DNA of 11,072 bases from an uncultured Chitinophagaceae bacterium (GCA_937996595.1 CALKVC010000218.1:1-11072); one strand, 5' to 3'. Positions 1 to 6,765 are shown, counted from the first letter of the stretch. Numbers and translations are program-made. The notes: generated by a model not told the origin, from the letters alone.

Positions 1-254
1 ATACCAAGGAGAATAATTTTTACCCATTGCAATCTCGTAAACCTGACATTACCTTCTTTGCGACTGTAAAAAAAAGCGACAGAAAGGTAAAACGGAACGG
101 AAAAAAACATTCTCAATGCCAATAGGGAAATGGCGTCTACCGTTGTGTTTGCAAAAGCGAGTTTTACAAATATGGCTTTTGTACTGAATAAAATGGATCC
201 AATAAAAGTGATGAGAAAACCAACCAGGTATTTCTTTTGGGTAATTTCAGTCAC
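1..254 (-). CDS. EamA/DMT-family transporter, N-terminal part (partial)
   Basis: This is the 5' end of a minus-strand gene whose 3' part lies left of the window; 84 codons are visible. The translation begins (M)TEITQKKYLVGF and contains GSILFSTKAIFVKLAF and DAISLLALRMFFSVPFYL. Hydrophobic stretches cover about residues 10-32 and 42-63, and a third starts near residue 76. An N-terminal helix with a K-A-x-x-V-K pattern, then a second helix with a central LRM-type arginine, is typical of EamA (drug/metabolite transporter) inner-membrane proteins, which usually have ten helices. The substrate cannot be told. The start is GTG at 254-252: an in-frame TGA lies seven codons upstream and there is no ATG before residue 49. 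It lies 70 bp downstream of dapD on the same strand, separated by a hairpin repeat, so co-transcription is possible but unproven. The family call rests on an N-terminal fragment only. Confidence 0.72.
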   Translation of the reverse strand, partial: MTEITQKKYLVGFLITFIGSILFSTKAIFVKLAFANTTVDAISLLALRMFFSVPFYLSVAFFYSRKEGNVRFTRLQWVKIILLG

Positions 255-267
255 GGGCTGGATTTGG

Positions 268-308
268 AAATCTCAAATCTCAGATCTGAGATCTTAGATT
301 TGAGATTT
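268..308. repeat. Imperfect inverted repeat (hairpin) between dapD and the transporter gene
   Basis: The left arm (268-287) and right arm (289-308) are reverse complements at 19 of 20 positions; only 281 against 295 fails. The inner hexamer AGATCT is itself palindromic and occurs in both arms, so the tip would open into a small loop. Six T residues follow the right arm (306-311) on the plus strand. On the minus strand, the direction of the flanking genes, six A residues precede the hairpin and only a short T run follows. It is therefore a poor intrinsic terminator for dapD. Its words AAATCTC and GATTTGG recur at 10107-10173. Confidence 0.8.
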
Positions 309-324
309 TTTGATTTATGATATT

Positions 325-1137
325 TCACACGGCAACATTAAAATCCCTTAATGCATCATTAAGGCTTGTTTTAAGATCGGTGCTGGGCTTTCGTTTACCA
401 ATAATCAATGCACAGCCGACGCCGTATTCACCGGCAGGGAATTTTTTTGTATAGCTGCCCGGTATCACTACGCTTCTTTCCGGCACCATCCCTTTCATTT
501 CTATGGGTTCATTTCCACTAACATCAATGATTTTGGTAGATTGGGTTAACACGACATTGGCCCCCAGCACGGCTTCCTTTTGTACGCACACTCCTTCCAC
601 CACAATACAGCGGCTTCCGATAAAACAGCCGTCTTCAATAATCACCGGGCTTGCCTGTAAAGGCTCCAGTACGCCCCCGATACCAACGCCACCGCTCAGA
701 TGCACATGCTTTCCTATCTGTGCGCAACTGCCAACAGTTGCCCAGGTATCTACCATGGTTCCTTCATCTACATAAGCGCCGATATTTACATAAGAAGGCA
801 TCAGCACCACATTTTTAGCCAGGTATGCACCATACCGGGCAACCGCATGCGGAACAGCCCTTACACCCAGTTCTTTGTAATTGCTTTTCAGCTTCATCTT
901 ATCATAAAACTCAAATGGAGGCAATGAATATGTTTCCATTTGCTGTATACCAAAATACATAAGGATCGCCTGCTTCACCCATTCATTTACCTGCCAGCCG
1001 TTTTCAACCGGCGATGCCGTACGGAGCCTTCCTTTATCCACTTCTTCAATCACCTGCTTTACGGCCTGTTTGAATTTCTCCTCTTTCAGTAATTCCCTGT
1101 TAGACCAGGCTTCCGATATTAATGACTGTAATTCCAT
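325..1137 (-). CDS. dapD: 2,3,4,5-tetrahydropyridine-2,6-dicarboxylate N-succinyltransferase (DapD)
   Basis: DapD transfers succinyl from succinyl-CoA to tetrahydrodipicolinate in the succinylase branch of lysine and meso-diaminopimelate synthesis, in the cytoplasm. The 270-residue product matches the usual family length. An N-terminal helical domain (about 1-90) is followed by a left-handed beta-helix of hexapeptide repeats. Hallmarks are VRAVPHAVARYGAYLA (92-107), MVDTWATVGSCAQIG (128-142), HLSGGVGIGGVLEPLQ (146-161) and CFIGSRCIVVEGV (171-183). By comparison with the E. coli enzyme, D130 and E181 are the expected catalytic acids. The frame stays open to 1209, but the start is placed at 1137 (MELQSLISEAW) because that gives the family N-terminus; the 24 extra codons would run through the apparent promoter. 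It is divergent from the glycosyltransferase gene. The enzyme normally works as a trimer with active sites between subunits. Confidence 0.97.
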   Translation of the reverse strand: MELQSLISEAWSNRELLKEEKFKQAVKQVIEEVDKGRLRTASPVENGWQVNEWVKQAILMYFGIQQMETYSLPPFEFYDKMKLKSNYKELGVRAVPHAVARYGAYLAKNVVLMPSYVNIGAYVDEGTMVDTWATVGSCAQIGKHVHLSGGVGIGGVLEPLQASPVIIEDGCFIGSRCIVVEGVCVQKEAVLGANVVLTQSTKIIDVSGNEPIEMKGMVPERSVVIPGSYTKKFPAGEYGVGCALIIGKRKPSTDLKTSLNDALRDFNVAV

Positions 1138-1151
1138 CTTGTAATTTTTTA

Positions 1152-1180
1152 CAAATGTAACCTGATTCATTAAATGGAAA
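1152..1180 (-). promoter_or_regulatory. Putative Bacteroidota-type promoter of dapD
   Basis: Read on the minus strand, 1159-1152 is TACATTTG followed by T, a full match to the Bacteroidota -7 box TAnnTTTG(Y). A weak -33 element (TTTC at 1180-1177, or GTTT at 1182-1179) lies 17-19 bp upstream. A start about 7 bp downstream of the box would leave a leader of under 10 nt before the ATG at 1137. This supports the short start for dapD. Confidence 0.45.
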
Positions 1181-1278
1181 ACCATGTTTGTAAATAATCC
1201 GGGTACCATCCATTCGTTAACGGGCTTATACTACCGGCAAATGCATTTTTGCACAAGCCGCCATGAAGGATTTATCAA

Positions 1279-1286
1279 TAACTTTG
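1279..1286 (+). promoter_or_regulatory. Putative -7 box of the glycosyltransferase/tsaC operon
   Basis: TAACTTTG followed by CCCGG is a full TAnnTTTGY match. No good -33 TTTG is found at the usual 19-bp spacing; one occurs at 1248-1251, which is too far away. The box ends only 7 bp before the GTG start at 1294, so if used it would give an essentially leaderless transcript. Confidence 0.38.
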
Positions 1287-1293
1287 CCCGGTT

Positions 1294-2289
1294 GTGAAAA
1301 AAATTTTAATCATACAAACCGCTTTTATCGGTGATGTGGTATTGGCAACGTCACTGGTAGAAAAACTGTACAGTTATTATCCGGATGCACGCATCCACTT
1401 CCTGGTAAGAAAGGGTAATGAAGGCTTATTGCTGAACAATCCTAAACTGGATGCCGTGCTTGTATGGAATAAAAAACAACATAAGATAAAAAACCTGTTT
1501 GCCATGCTTAAAACCATCAGGGCAAACAAATACGACCGCGTGATCAATGTGCAGCGTTTTTTTGCGACTGGCTTGCTAACGGCTTTTTCCGGCGCAGGTG
1601 AAACGGTTGGTTTCAATAAAAACCCGCTGAGTTTCCTGTTTAGTAAAAAAATAAAACATGTGTTTGACCTGCAGAGGCCGAGGCATGAAATTGAACGGAA
1701 TAACGACCTGGTCTGCGACATCACTGATAACAAGGCTGCCAAACCAAAACTATACCCATCGGCAGATGACGAAAAAAGCATCCTTCCATATACTAACGGG
1801 AAATTTGTAACCATGACGCCATCAAGCGTTTGGTTCACCAAAAAATACCCGGAAAAAAAGTGGATTGAACTGATAAACAATTTTGACCAGGCTTACGGCA
1901 TATACCTGCTGGGCGGGCCCGATAACAGGGAAGAATGTATGCGTATTGCGGAAAAATGCAACAACAAAAAACTGAGCGTACTGGCAGGCAGCCTTAGCTT
2001 TCTTCAATCGGCAGCACTAATGAAACAGGCTGATATGAATTATGTGAATGACAGTGCACCCCTGCATTTTGCATCGGCTATGAATGCACCTGTAACCGCC
2101 ATCTTCTGTTCTACCATTCCGGCTTTCGGGTACACGCCACTGTCTGACCGCTCATTCATTATTGAAACCACAGAGAAACTACCCTGCAGGCCCTGCGGGT
2201 TACATGGAAAAAAAACCTGCCCATTATCTCATTTCAAATGCGGCTATGGAATTGAAACCGGCCAGGTACTGAAAACATTAAACAAGTAA
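1294..2289 (+). CDS. Glycosyltransferase family 9 (LPS heptosyltransferase-like)
   Basis: This 331-residue protein has the GT9 fold signature. It starts KKILIIQTAFIGDVVLATSL, with the N-terminal Rossmann strand and the GDVV turn that sits at the acceptor site. It ends with a nucleotide-sugar domain containing VTMTPSSVWFTKKYPEKKW (near 170-188), IYLLGG and NDSAPLHFASAMNAPVTAIF. Family members such as WaaF/RfaF add ADP-heptose to the inner core of lipopolysaccharide on the cytoplasmic face of the inner membrane. The exact sugar cannot be read here. The usual D-S-G-P-x-H motif is N-D-S-A-P-L-H in this protein. Cysteines 298, 301, 309 and 316 form a C-x2-C-x7-C-x6-C cluster. The GTG start is the only one that gives the family N-terminus. 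The next gene starts 1 bp after the stop, so the two are co-transcribed. Confidence 0.92.
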   Translation: MKKILIIQTAFIGDVVLATSLVEKLYSYYPDARIHFLVRKGNEGLLLNNPKLDAVLVWNKKQHKIKNLFAMLKTIRANKYDRVINVQRFFATGLLTAFSGAGETVGFNKNPLSFLFSKKIKHVFDLQRPRHEIERNNDLVCDITDNKAAKPKLYPSADDEKSILPYTNGKFVTMTPSSVWFTKKYPEKKWIELINNFDQAYGIYLLGGPDNREECMRIAEKCNNKKLSVLAGSLSFLQSAALMKQADMNYVNDSAPLHFASAMNAPVTAIFCSTIPAFGYTPLSDRSFIIETTEKLPCRPCGLHGKKTCPLSHFKCGYGIETGQVLKTLNK

Positions 2290-2290
2290 T

Positions 2291-2860
2291 ATGTATTTCA
2301 AACAGGATATAGAAGAATGCGTAAAGGTATTGAAGGCCGGCGGGCTGATATTATATCCCACCGATACGGTTTGGGGGATCGGTTGTGATGCCGGTAATGA
2401 GAAAGCGGTTGCCAGGATCTACCAGGTAAAAAAAAGGGATGAACAAAAAAGCATGATCATCCTGGTTGCTGATGAAAAAGACATACTGAAATATACCGAC
2501 CAGCAGTTTCCGAGTATTTATGATTATGTGAAAGGAGCCAATAAACCGGTAACGGTTATCTATAAAAAAGCCATCAACCTCGCCCCCAACCTGGTTAACA
2601 GTGATGGCAGCATCGGTATCAGGGTGGTAAAAGACGAGTTCTGCAGGAGGCTTATACGCACTTTCGGAAAGCCGATCGTTTCCACATCATCCAATATCAG
2701 CGGGTATCCGGCACCGGGAATTTTTGCAGACATAGATATCAGGATCAAAGAAAACGTGGATTATATTGTTCATCACCGCCAGGACGACATGGAACCTGCG
2801 TTACCCAGTACCGTTATAAAGCTGAATGCAGACGGAAGTATAACTGTCATCAGGCCTTGA
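2291..2860 (+). CDS. tsaC: L-threonylcarbamoyladenylate synthase (TsaC/Sua5/YrdC family)
   Basis: The 189-residue protein is a single YrdC-like domain. The family makes threonylcarbamoyl-AMP from threonine, bicarbonate and ATP, the first step of the t6A37 modification of ANN-decoding tRNAs, in the cytoplasm. Visible motifs are LYPTDTVWGIGCDA (21-34), KKRDEQKSM (47-55) with the K-x-R pair K47/R49, SIGIRV (107-112) and STSSNISGYPAPG (131-143) with the S-x-N pair S133/N135. Both active-site motifs are intact, which favours a real synthase over an inactive YciO-type paralogue. The usual PGPxT stretch reads NKPVTVIYK. There is no extra Sua5 C-terminal domain, so it is the short TsaC form. It starts 1 bp after the glycosyltransferase stop codon, and its TGA abuts the stop codon of the oppositely oriented porin gene. 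Confidence 0.92.
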   Translation: MYFKQDIEECVKVLKAGGLILYPTDTVWGIGCDAGNEKAVARIYQVKKRDEQKSMIILVADEKDILKYTDQQFPSIYDYVKGANKPVTVIYKKAINLAPNLVNSDGSIGIRVVKDEFCRRLIRTFGKPIVSTSSNISGYPAPGIFADIDIRIKENVDYIVHHRQDDMEPALPSTVIKLNADGSITVIRP

Positions 2861-3442
2861 CTAAAACGCAATGCCCAGGCCTATCTGAATAGTCTGTGTT
2901 TTCCATTTTTCACGGTTGTCAATATCATTGATATCACTGAGGCCAACCATATACCTGCCGTATAAACGCACTTTTGAAAAATGCAACTGCAGCCCTGCCA
3001 GCATACTGAAATCACCTTTCTTAAAAGCATCCTGTCCGTTCTGGAGCACCGTATTGCCTTTATCTATCAATATACCATATTGCGGTCCAACCTGCAAAGC
3101 CACAAACTTATTGGGTTTGAAGCTGAGCAATAACGGGATATTTACATATTTCAACTGAACCTTAGACAGGTCTTTAAAATTATATATGCTGCTGAATGTA
3201 CTGCTGGTGTCGATATTTACCTGGCTGAAATACACTTCGGGTTGTATACCCAGTTTTTCCGTGAGTTTTATTTCTGCGAATACCCCTGCATGATAGCCAT
3301 AAGAAAACTGTTCATCAAATGACTTTCCGGATAATTTCTTTATATCTGTTCCGGCTTTAATCCCCACTTTCAAACGCTGGGCAAATGATCCGCTCATGAT
3401 AAGGGAAAGGAATACGGTTAATACGGCAAATACCTTTTTCAT
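2861..3442 (-). CDS. PorT-like outer-membrane beta-barrel protein (porin family)
   Basis: This 193-residue protein begins with a signal peptide (MKKVFAVLTVFLSLIMSGSFA, probable cleavage after A21). Alternating beta-strands follow: RLKVGIKAGTDIKKLSG, YGYHAGVFAEIKLTEKLGIQPEVYFSQ, LKYVNIPLLLSFKP, VALQVGPQYGILID, SMLAGLQLHFSKVRLYGRYMVGL, and IQIGLGIAF at the end. The GIKAG opening, the LxxxYxxIPLLL strand and the LQVGPQYG strand are typical of the Bacteroidota outer-membrane barrel domain (OMP_b-brl_2/PorT-like). The last residue is phenylalanine, as in many outer-membrane proteins. It is expected to be a small eight-stranded barrel. Its individual role is unknown; relatives range from PorT of type IX secretion to uncharacterised barrels, and it is not claimed to be PorT itself. 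It lies 86 bp downstream of another secreted barrel gene on the same strand. Confidence 0.87.
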   Translation of the reverse strand: MKKVFAVLTVFLSLIMSGSFAQRLKVGIKAGTDIKKLSGKSFDEQFSYGYHAGVFAEIKLTEKLGIQPEVYFSQVNIDTSSTFSSIYNFKDLSKVQLKYVNIPLLLSFKPNKFVALQVGPQYGILIDKGNTVLQNGQDAFKKGDFSMLAGLQLHFSKVRLYGRYMVGLSDINDIDNREKWKTQTIQIGLGIAF

Positions 3443-3469
3443 ATACGTTGAATTTTACAGAATAGAATG

Positions 3470-3500
3470 CCAAGTTATATGCCAAAAAGGATTTTGCAAT
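3470..3500 (-). promoter_or_regulatory. Possible promoter of the PorT-like gene
   Basis: On the minus strand, ATTG (3500-3497) and TAACTTGG (3477-3470) are separated by exactly 19 bp. Each differs from the Bacteroidota consensus TTTG-N19-TAnnTTTG at one fixed position. The box sits 27 bp before the ATG. The match is imperfect, so the gene could instead be read through from the upstream barrel gene. Confidence 0.3.
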
Positions 3501-3528
3501 GAAACCGACTGTTAAATACAAACCAAAA

Positions 3529-4512
3529 TTAGAAATTATAACTCAGCACAAATGAACAGACAACTGTAAACTTCTTATCGGTTGTAGATGGAATATAATA
3601 GTCGAGGTAAGCCTGTGGTTCAAATCCGAATTTTCCAATCATATAATTCATATTCAGGTTTAAACCCACAGATTGGATATTGAATGTGCTGGTTTCGTTT
3701 AACCGGCCCAGGTTCTTAAAACGGGTGATATTGGTTGACTGTAAACGGGTGAGAAACGGGTTCTGGTGTGTTTCCGTATATCGCTGCGAACCTGCATTCA
3801 GCATCAGTTGCGGCGTAATAGCCAGGCCGTCTTTCTTGTTCAGCAGTTCGTAAAACTCAAAGCTGTGTTGTATAAAGGCATTTATGGAAAAGATGGATAT
3901 ACGTGTTTTCACGGTATCCGTAAAAATCCGCCTGATACCGTTCAGCACCGTATCCACTTTGCGGTAATCGGTTTCACGGCCGCCGGAAAAACCAATGGAC
4001 ACTCCGGGTTGTAACCAGGGTTTTTTCAGGTATATATTCCCATACAATTCATTCTTAACCGGTGATGCATACCTTTCAAAACCTCTCCTGGTGAATGTGT
4101 GGGTATAACTGATTACGGATTTCACTTTCTTGCTCCTGGTAAAAGAAAAAGAAGGGCTGGCACTGAACTGGTAGAAGCCTGAATTACCTTCAAAAGATGC
4201 ATGAAATGCCGATGCAGTTATACCAAAACCACTTTTATGGTAATAGGCTGCCGAGGGGGTAATCACCAGTTTGCTTTCCAGTTGCATGGCATTAACCTGC
4301 CGGTTCCTTATGCTGAAATAACTGTTACCCACACCTGCACTTATTACAAAGTAACTTTTAGGATTGAGCGCAGTATTCAATATATCCATGAACATATCTT
4401 CGTTAAGCATGGAATCAAGGGCCGCTTTCTCAGATTCAGAAAGCGGTTTCTCCTGTGCACCGGCCATCTGCATAAATAAAAGTAAAACAACTGTCCAAAT
4501 TAGCTTTAGCAT
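3529..4512 (-). CDS. Uncharacterised secreted protein, probable outer-membrane beta-barrel
   Basis: The product is 327 residues. I do not recognise a named family. It has a signal peptide (MLKLIWTVVLLLFMQMAGA, probable cleavage after A19), then a short acidic helical stretch (about 20-50, EKPLSESEKAALDSMLNEDM). The rest alternates polar and hydrophobic residues with many aromatics, for example YFVISAGVGNSYFSI, FGITASAFHASF, FYQFSASPSFSFT, KSVISYTHTF, PGVSIGFSGG, GLAITPQLMLNAG, VGLNLNMNYMIG and FTVVCSFVLSYNF. About ten to twelve strands can be counted by eye, and the chain ends in phenylalanine, as outer-membrane barrels often do. It precedes the PorT-like gene on the same strand, suggesting a shared envelope role (inference). 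No lipobox, SusD-like or TonB plug motif is seen. The reading frame is secure; the barrel call is an inference from composition. Confidence 0.7.
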   Translation of the reverse strand: MLKLIWTVVLLLFMQMAGAQEKPLSESEKAALDSMLNEDMFMDILNTALNPKSYFVISAGVGNSYFSIRNRQVNAMQLESKLVITPSAAYYHKSGFGITASAFHASFEGNSGFYQFSASPSFSFTRSKKVKSVISYTHTFTRRGFERYASPVKNELYGNIYLKKPWLQPGVSIGFSGGRETDYRKVDTVLNGIRRIFTDTVKTRISIFSINAFIQHSFEFYELLNKKDGLAITPQLMLNAGSQRYTETHQNPFLTRLQSTNITRFKNLGRLNETSTFNIQSVGLNLNMNYMIGKFGFEPQAYLDYYIPSTTDKKFTVVCSFVLSYNF

Positions 4513-4748
4513 CCTGGTATGGTTAAACGGTATTTAACTTCAAAAAAATGTGTACGTTTAATACGTGTAAAAATATAGCAAATCATTGTATCGTAATTAA
4601 CGGCCATTAACATTAAGGATGCTGCCATATCTGCCACAGGATGTTAAAAAGGATTCCGGTTGATTAACAGTACAGTGGCCTTTTTACCGGTTGGGCACTA
4701 AAAAAATGGGTAAAACGAAATACAAATCCAATTAAAACCGCGATTTAC
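4513..4748. other. Divergent intergenic stretch without a recognised gene
   Basis: This is the left part of the 457-bp gap between the barrel gene (minus) and the helicase (plus). No convincing reading frame is present. A possible fold is AAAAAGG (4646-4652), CCGGT (4656-4660), CCTTTTT (4679-4685), ACCGG (4686-4690): arms 1 and 3 and arms 2 and 4 are complementary, so the pairs would cross. No TAnnTTTG box for the minus-strand barrel gene was found. Confidence 0.4.
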
Positions 4749-4779
4749 TATGCCATGTAAGAAAAAGGTTGTATATTTG
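4749..4779 (+). promoter_or_regulatory. Promoter of the DEAD-box helicase gene
   Basis: TATG (4749-4752), a 19-bp spacer (4753-4771) and TATATTTG (4772-4779) followed by CGCCC match the Bacteroidota promoter TTTG-N19-TAnnTTTGY with one mismatch in the -33 box. The start point would lie near 4786, leaving an unusually long leader of about 180 nt before the ATG at 4970. Confidence 0.55.
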
Positions 4780-4884
4780 CGCCCGTAAAACGAAACATGG
4801 AAATTACATGACATGTTCAGTTGCTGTTGAAAGCAGGTAACGGATTTTCTCCTCAGACAATTTCTTTCCCAACGGCCAGAAGCA

Positions 4885-4937
4885 TTACATGTGACCATCA
4901 AATTATCATTTTGACACTTGTAATTGCTGAAGCAATT
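4885..4937 (+). promoter_or_regulatory. Two adjoining hairpins in the helicase 5' leader
   Basis: The first stem pairs 4885-4893 with 4915-4923 (eight of nine) and, after a 4-nt bulge, 4898-4902 with 4910-4914 (five of five), closing a 7-nt loop. The second pairs AATTGCT (4922-4928) with AGCAATT (4931-4937) and would form a stem with a four-base tip. The two share bases 4922-4923, so they compete or stack. A pyrimidine-rich stretch and an A-rich run (TTTTTAAAACAAACAAATA) lead into the ATG. Such a leader could control a cold-shock-type helicase by attenuation, stability or translation (inference). Confidence 0.45.
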
Positions 4938-4969
4938 TCTCTGTCTTTACTTTTTAAAACAAACAAATA

Positions 4970-6718
4970 ATGAATGCATTTGAAGCATTAGGGCTCAACG
5001 AGCAACTGGTTAAATCTATTTCTGAATTGGGTTTTGAAACACCCACACCGATACAGGAAAAGGCCATTCCGGTCTTACTATCCGGTACGATGGATTTTGT
5101 AGGCCTTGCCCAAACAGGAACCGGTAAAACCGCCGCATTCGGGCTGCCTTTAATTCAGCTCATCAATCCTGCTGAAAAATATCCGCAGGCTCTTATCGTA
5201 TGCCCAACCAGGGAACTGTGTTTGCAAATTACCAACGACCTTCAGTTGTTCAAAAAGAATTCAAAGGGGGTAAACACGGAAGCCGTTTATGGTGGCGCTT
5301 CCATTACCATGCAGATACGAAATTTAAGGATGGGTGTGCAAATTGTTGTTGCCACTCCGGGCAGGCTGATCGACCTTATAGAACGCAAAGCCATTGACCT
5401 GCAGAAAGTGAAATATGTGGTGCTGGATGAAGCGGATGAAATGCTGAATATGGGATTCCGTGATGACATAGATTTCGTGTTGAAAAACACCGTTAACCGG
5501 GAAAGTATCTGGCTTTTCAGCGCTACCATGCCACCGGAAGTAAGGGCCATTTCAAAAAATTTCATGGAAAATCCCCGGGAAGTTACCGTAGGGAAAAAGA
5601 ACAGCGGGAATGTGAATATTGACCACCAGTATTTTGTTTCGCCTGCCCATCAGCGTTATGAAACATTGAAAAGGCTGATTGATTTCAACCCGGGCATGTA
5701 CGGCATCATTTTCGTTCGAACCAAAGCAGGCGCACAGGACATTTCCGAAAGACTCTCCAAGGCGGGTTATGAAATTGAAGCCCTGCATGGCGATCTTACG
5801 CAACAGCAACGCGACCGGGTAATGGGGCGTTTCAGGAACAAGTCGCTGCAATTATTAATTGCAACGGATGTTGCCGCCCGTGGAATAGACGTTGACGGCA
5901 TTACCCATGTAATAAACTTTGAACTGCCCGATGATATGGAGGTATACACGCACCGGAGCGGCCGTACAGCCAGGGCCGGTAAAAGCGGCATCTCCATATC
6001 CATCTGCCATACCCGCGAGGTATTTAAGATAAAACAACTGGAACGCATGATTAATGCACGCTTCCACAAACTTGATATACCCAGCGGAAAAGATGTATGC
6101 CGCAAGCAGTTCTTCCATTTTATGGATAAACTGATACAGACCGATATTTCGCATGGTGATTATGAAACATACCTGCCAGACCTGATGCAGAAATTTGAAC
6201 ATGTGAGCAAGGAAGAAGTGCTGCAACGGGTAGCTGCTCTTGAGTTTGACCACTTCCTGAAATATTATGAAAATGCAGAAGACCTGAATGCGAAAGACAA
6301 CAGCCGCCGCGACAGGCCAGATTTCGGTGCAAGGGATGGCCAATCCAGGGATTCCGGAAGCCGGAGGGAGCGCAGTTACCAAACCAGGGACAATGGCTAC
6401 ACCAGGCTATTTGTAAACCTGGGAACCAAAGATGGTTTTTATAAAGCCAGTTTCCTGCAGTTCATACTGGATGAAAGCAACCTGAAAAAAGAATCACTGG
6501 GTAAGATAGACATGCGTGAAATGAACAGTTGGGTTGAAATTGACAGGGCAGATGCGGGCAGGATGATAAAAGCGATTGACGGTAAACGTTATAATAACCG
6601 GATAGTGCGAATGAATGAAGCGGACGGAGGATTTAAAAGGGCCGGTGAAGAGAGTGGCAGAGGCACAAACGACCGGGCAGAAGGCAGGAAAAGAGCCTAT
6701 TCGCCCAGGAAATTTTAA
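4970..6718 (+). CDS. ATP-dependent DEAD-box RNA helicase with DbpA-type RNA-binding domain (DeaD/CsdA-like)
   Basis: This 582-residue protein unwinds or remodels RNA using ATP in the cytoplasm; relatives act in ribosome assembly and cold adaptation. All core motifs are intact: Q motif GFETPTPIQ (21-29), motif I AQTGTGKT (47-54), Ia PTREL (79-83), Ib TPGR (129-132), DEAD (153-156), SAT (184-186), IV IIFVRT (246-251), V ATDVAARGID (298-307) and VI HRSGRTARAG (328-337). A charged, low-complexity linker rich in R, D, S and G (about 440-477) leads to a DbpA-like RNA-binding domain (about 478-549, starting TRLFVNLGTKDGF) and a basic tail. DbpA itself recognises 23S rRNA hairpin 92, but specificity cannot be inferred here. 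Its own promoter and a long folded leader precede it. A 7-bp hairpin follows the stop. Confidence 0.96.
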   Translation: MNAFEALGLNEQLVKSISELGFETPTPIQEKAIPVLLSGTMDFVGLAQTGTGKTAAFGLPLIQLINPAEKYPQALIVCPTRELCLQITNDLQLFKKNSKGVNTEAVYGGASITMQIRNLRMGVQIVVATPGRLIDLIERKAIDLQKVKYVVLDEADEMLNMGFRDDIDFVLKNTVNRESIWLFSATMPPEVRAISKNFMENPREVTVGKKNSGNVNIDHQYFVSPAHQRYETLKRLIDFNPGMYGIIFVRTKAGAQDISERLSKAGYEIEALHGDLTQQQRDRVMGRFRNKSLQLLIATDVAARGIDVDGITHVINFELPDDMEVYTHRSGRTARAGKSGISISICHTREVFKIKQLERMINARFHKLDIPSGKDVCRKQFFHFMDKLIQTDISHGDYETYLPDLMQKFEHVSKEEVLQRVAALEFDHFLKYYENAEDLNAKDNSRRDRPDFGARDGQSRDSGSRRERSYQTRDNGYTRLFVNLGTKDGFYKASFLQFILDESNLKKESLGKIDMREMNSWVEIDRADAGRMIKAIDGKRYNNRIVRMNEADGGFKRAGEESGRGTNDRAEGRKRAYSPRKF

Positions 6719-6722
6719 GGTA

Positions 6723-6739
6723 ATTGCCTTTCAGGCAAT
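6723..6739 (+). other. Perfect 7-bp hairpin just after the helicase stop codon
   Basis: ATTGCCT (6723-6729) and AGGCAAT (6733-6739) are perfect reverse complements around a TTC loop, 4 bp after the TAA. No T run follows, so it is more likely a 3'-end stabiliser or processing stop than a complete intrinsic terminator. Confidence 0.5.
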
Positions 6740-6765
6740 CTGATACCGGCGTTGAAAAGGGAAAA

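Noticed and set aside
268..311. Intrinsic terminator of dapD
   Set aside because: The T run lies on the wrong side for a minus-strand transcript; only a short T stretch follows the hairpin in that direction.
1138..1209. 24-codon upstream extension of dapD
   Set aside because: The frame is open, but the family N-terminus begins at MELQSLISEAW (1137), and the extension overlaps a full -7 promoter box.
1263..1334. Short out-of-frame ORF starting at ATG 1263, possible upstream peptide of the glycosyltransferase
   Set aside because: It is only 23 codons, spans the -7 box and overlaps the GT9 start in another frame, with nothing to support translation.
4698..4901. 67-codon minus-strand frame in the helicase leader
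   Set aside because: Its composition is not protein-like, it overlaps the promoter and leader hairpins, and it has no recognisable features.
5855..6382. 175-codon minus-strand frame inside the helicase
   Set aside because: It is antisense to a strongly conserved helicase region and its translation has no recognisable motifs.
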